A DNA stretch of 64,000 nucleotides from Qipengyuania sp. JC766. GTDB lineage: Bacteria > Pseudomonadota > Alphaproteobacteria > Sphingomonadales > Sphingomonadaceae. Position 1 is the stretch's first letter. Each line of letters opens with the position of its first letter. Positions 63,433-64,000 of this stretch are shown piece by piece. The DNA is taken from positions 2,428,001 through 2,492,000 of the forward strand of contig NZ_JBFEFL010000001.1 in assembly GCF_040717445.1 (NCBI RefSeq). Direction: 5' to 3'. The notes below the pieces were generated by a model. The model saw nothing but the letters and a program-made list of their open reading frames with translations. It was not told the origin of the DNA and searched no databases. The position numbers and the translations under genes were made by a program.

Positions 63433-64000
63433 GATCGCTCCGCCGCCAAAACAAAATCGGCGCAGCGCTCGCCGATCATGATGCTCGGCGCATTAGTGTT
63501 GCCGCTGACGAGACGCGGCATGACCGAAGCGTCGGCGATCCACAGCCTTTCGACCCCGCGAGCCTTCAGCGTCGGATCGACGACCGAGTCCGCGTCCGAG
63601 CCCATGCGGCACGTACCGACCGGGTGATAGACGGTGTCCGCGCGGTTGCGGATCAGCTCGTCCAGCGCCGCGTCGTCATCGAGTTCGATGGGATAGCGAT
63701 CCTGCGGTTCGTAATCGGACAGGGGCGGCGCGGACGCGATCCGGTGGCTGAGGCGAACCCCGGCACGCAGGACGGCCAGGTCGCGCTCATCGCTCAGGAA
63801 GGCGGGATCGATTCGCGGCGGATCCGCCGCGTCCGGAGAGTCGAGGCCCACGCTGCCGCGGCTTTCCGGGCGCAGGACGCAGACATGGAGGGAAAAGCCG
63901 TGGCCCTTCACCTTCTGCCGCCCGTGATCCTCCAGCATGGCGGGCACAAAATGCCACTGCACGTCGGGTGCCGGCGCATCGGGCATGACGGTCCAGAACC
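63429..64000 (-). CDS. GMC-family oxidoreductase, C-terminal part (truncated by window edge)
   Basis: The last 190 residues of a glucose-methanol-choline (FAD) oxidoreductase. The frame is open to the window end, with FWTVMPDAPAPDVQWHFVPA as the first visible segment. The GMC C-terminal domain includes HVCVLRPESRGSV and the catalytic His in DTVYHPVGTCRMG, with the Asn/His pair closing as SGNTNAPSIMIGERCADF. The N-terminal FAD-binding domain lies beyond base 64000. Choline dehydrogenase-like alcohol oxidation is likely, but the substrate is unknown. Confidence 0.9.
   Translation of the reverse strand, partial: FWTVMPDAPAPDVQWHFVPAMLEDHGRQKVKGHGFSLHVCVLRPESRGSVGLDSPDAADPPRIDPAFLSDERDLAVLRAGVRLSHRIASAPPLSDYEPQDRYPIELDDDAALDELIRNRADTVYHPVGTCRMGSDADSVVDPTLKARGVERLWIADASVMPRLVSGNTNAPSIMIGERCADFVLAAERS

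Overview
The window is GC-rich, densely packed chromosomal DNA from an alphaproteobacterium. It most likely belongs to the Sphingomonadales, family Erythrobacteraceae (Erythrobacter/Qipengyuania/Altererythrobacter type). The signs are MipZ in place of Min proteins, a BamF-like (DUF3035) lipoprotein after ileS-lspA, a tonB-exbB-exbD-exbD cluster, EtfB-EtfA, a three-gene petABC bc1 operon, and many GTG/TTG starts with 4-base gene overlaps. The assignment rests on gene content and order, not on a marker phylogeny. I see no rRNA, CRISPR array, insertion sequence, integrase or prophage.

Layout. 1-4.6 kb: 5'-truncated RND efflux permease and a DUF445 protein. 4.65-5.6 kb: a lower-GC secreted protein with a TonB-like tail. 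5.6-12.6 kb: etfBA, an ExoD-family gene, sucC, a CysQ-like phosphatase, an OmpA-type lipoprotein and a CNNM/CBS-domain protein. 12.6-20.3 kb: one long leftward operon (small ORF, gpmA, purE, purK, folA, ribF, ileS, lspA, bamF-like), followed by a rightward tRNA-Thr. 20.6-29.2 kb: PH-domain pair, GNAT, threonine aldolase, EamA transporter, epimerase-like gene, pepN, pgeF. 29.4-35.6 kb: petABC, apt, CPA1 antiporter, OmpA-type lipoprotein, tRNA-Gly. 35.6-42.5 kb: panC, mipZ, a membrane J-domain gene, phosphohexomutase, a DUF2059 gene, Lhr-like helicase. 42.5-45.9 kb: leftward tonB-exbB-exbD-exbD plus a third exbD beyond a terminator. 46.2-51.1 kb: a hypothetical, hom, a second hypothetical, glpX, prs. 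51.1-54.5 kb: AraC-type regulator, inositol-phosphatase-family gene and two SDRs. 54.6-61.2 kb: rpmI-rplT, pheS-pheT-SDR, prfC. 61.3-63.0 kb: glnK-amtB behind a near-perfect sigma-54 promoter. 63.2-64 kb: a small membrane protein and a truncated GMC oxidoreductase.

How the genes work together. Most of the window is core metabolism: purine, folate and flavin cofactors, aminoacylation and translation, respiratory electron transfer, nucleotide salvage, and nitrogen sensing and uptake. TonB/ExbB/ExbD supplies energy for outer-membrane transport. No complete, clearly undescribed system is visible. The best leads are the unusual TonB components (Cys-bracketed repeats in the TonB spacer, three ExbDs, an orphan secreted TonB tail), a compositionally foreign patch inside the IleS editing region, extra membrane helices in the RND pump, an Lhr-like helicase without its usual partners, and the regulatory architecture upstream of glnK-amtB.
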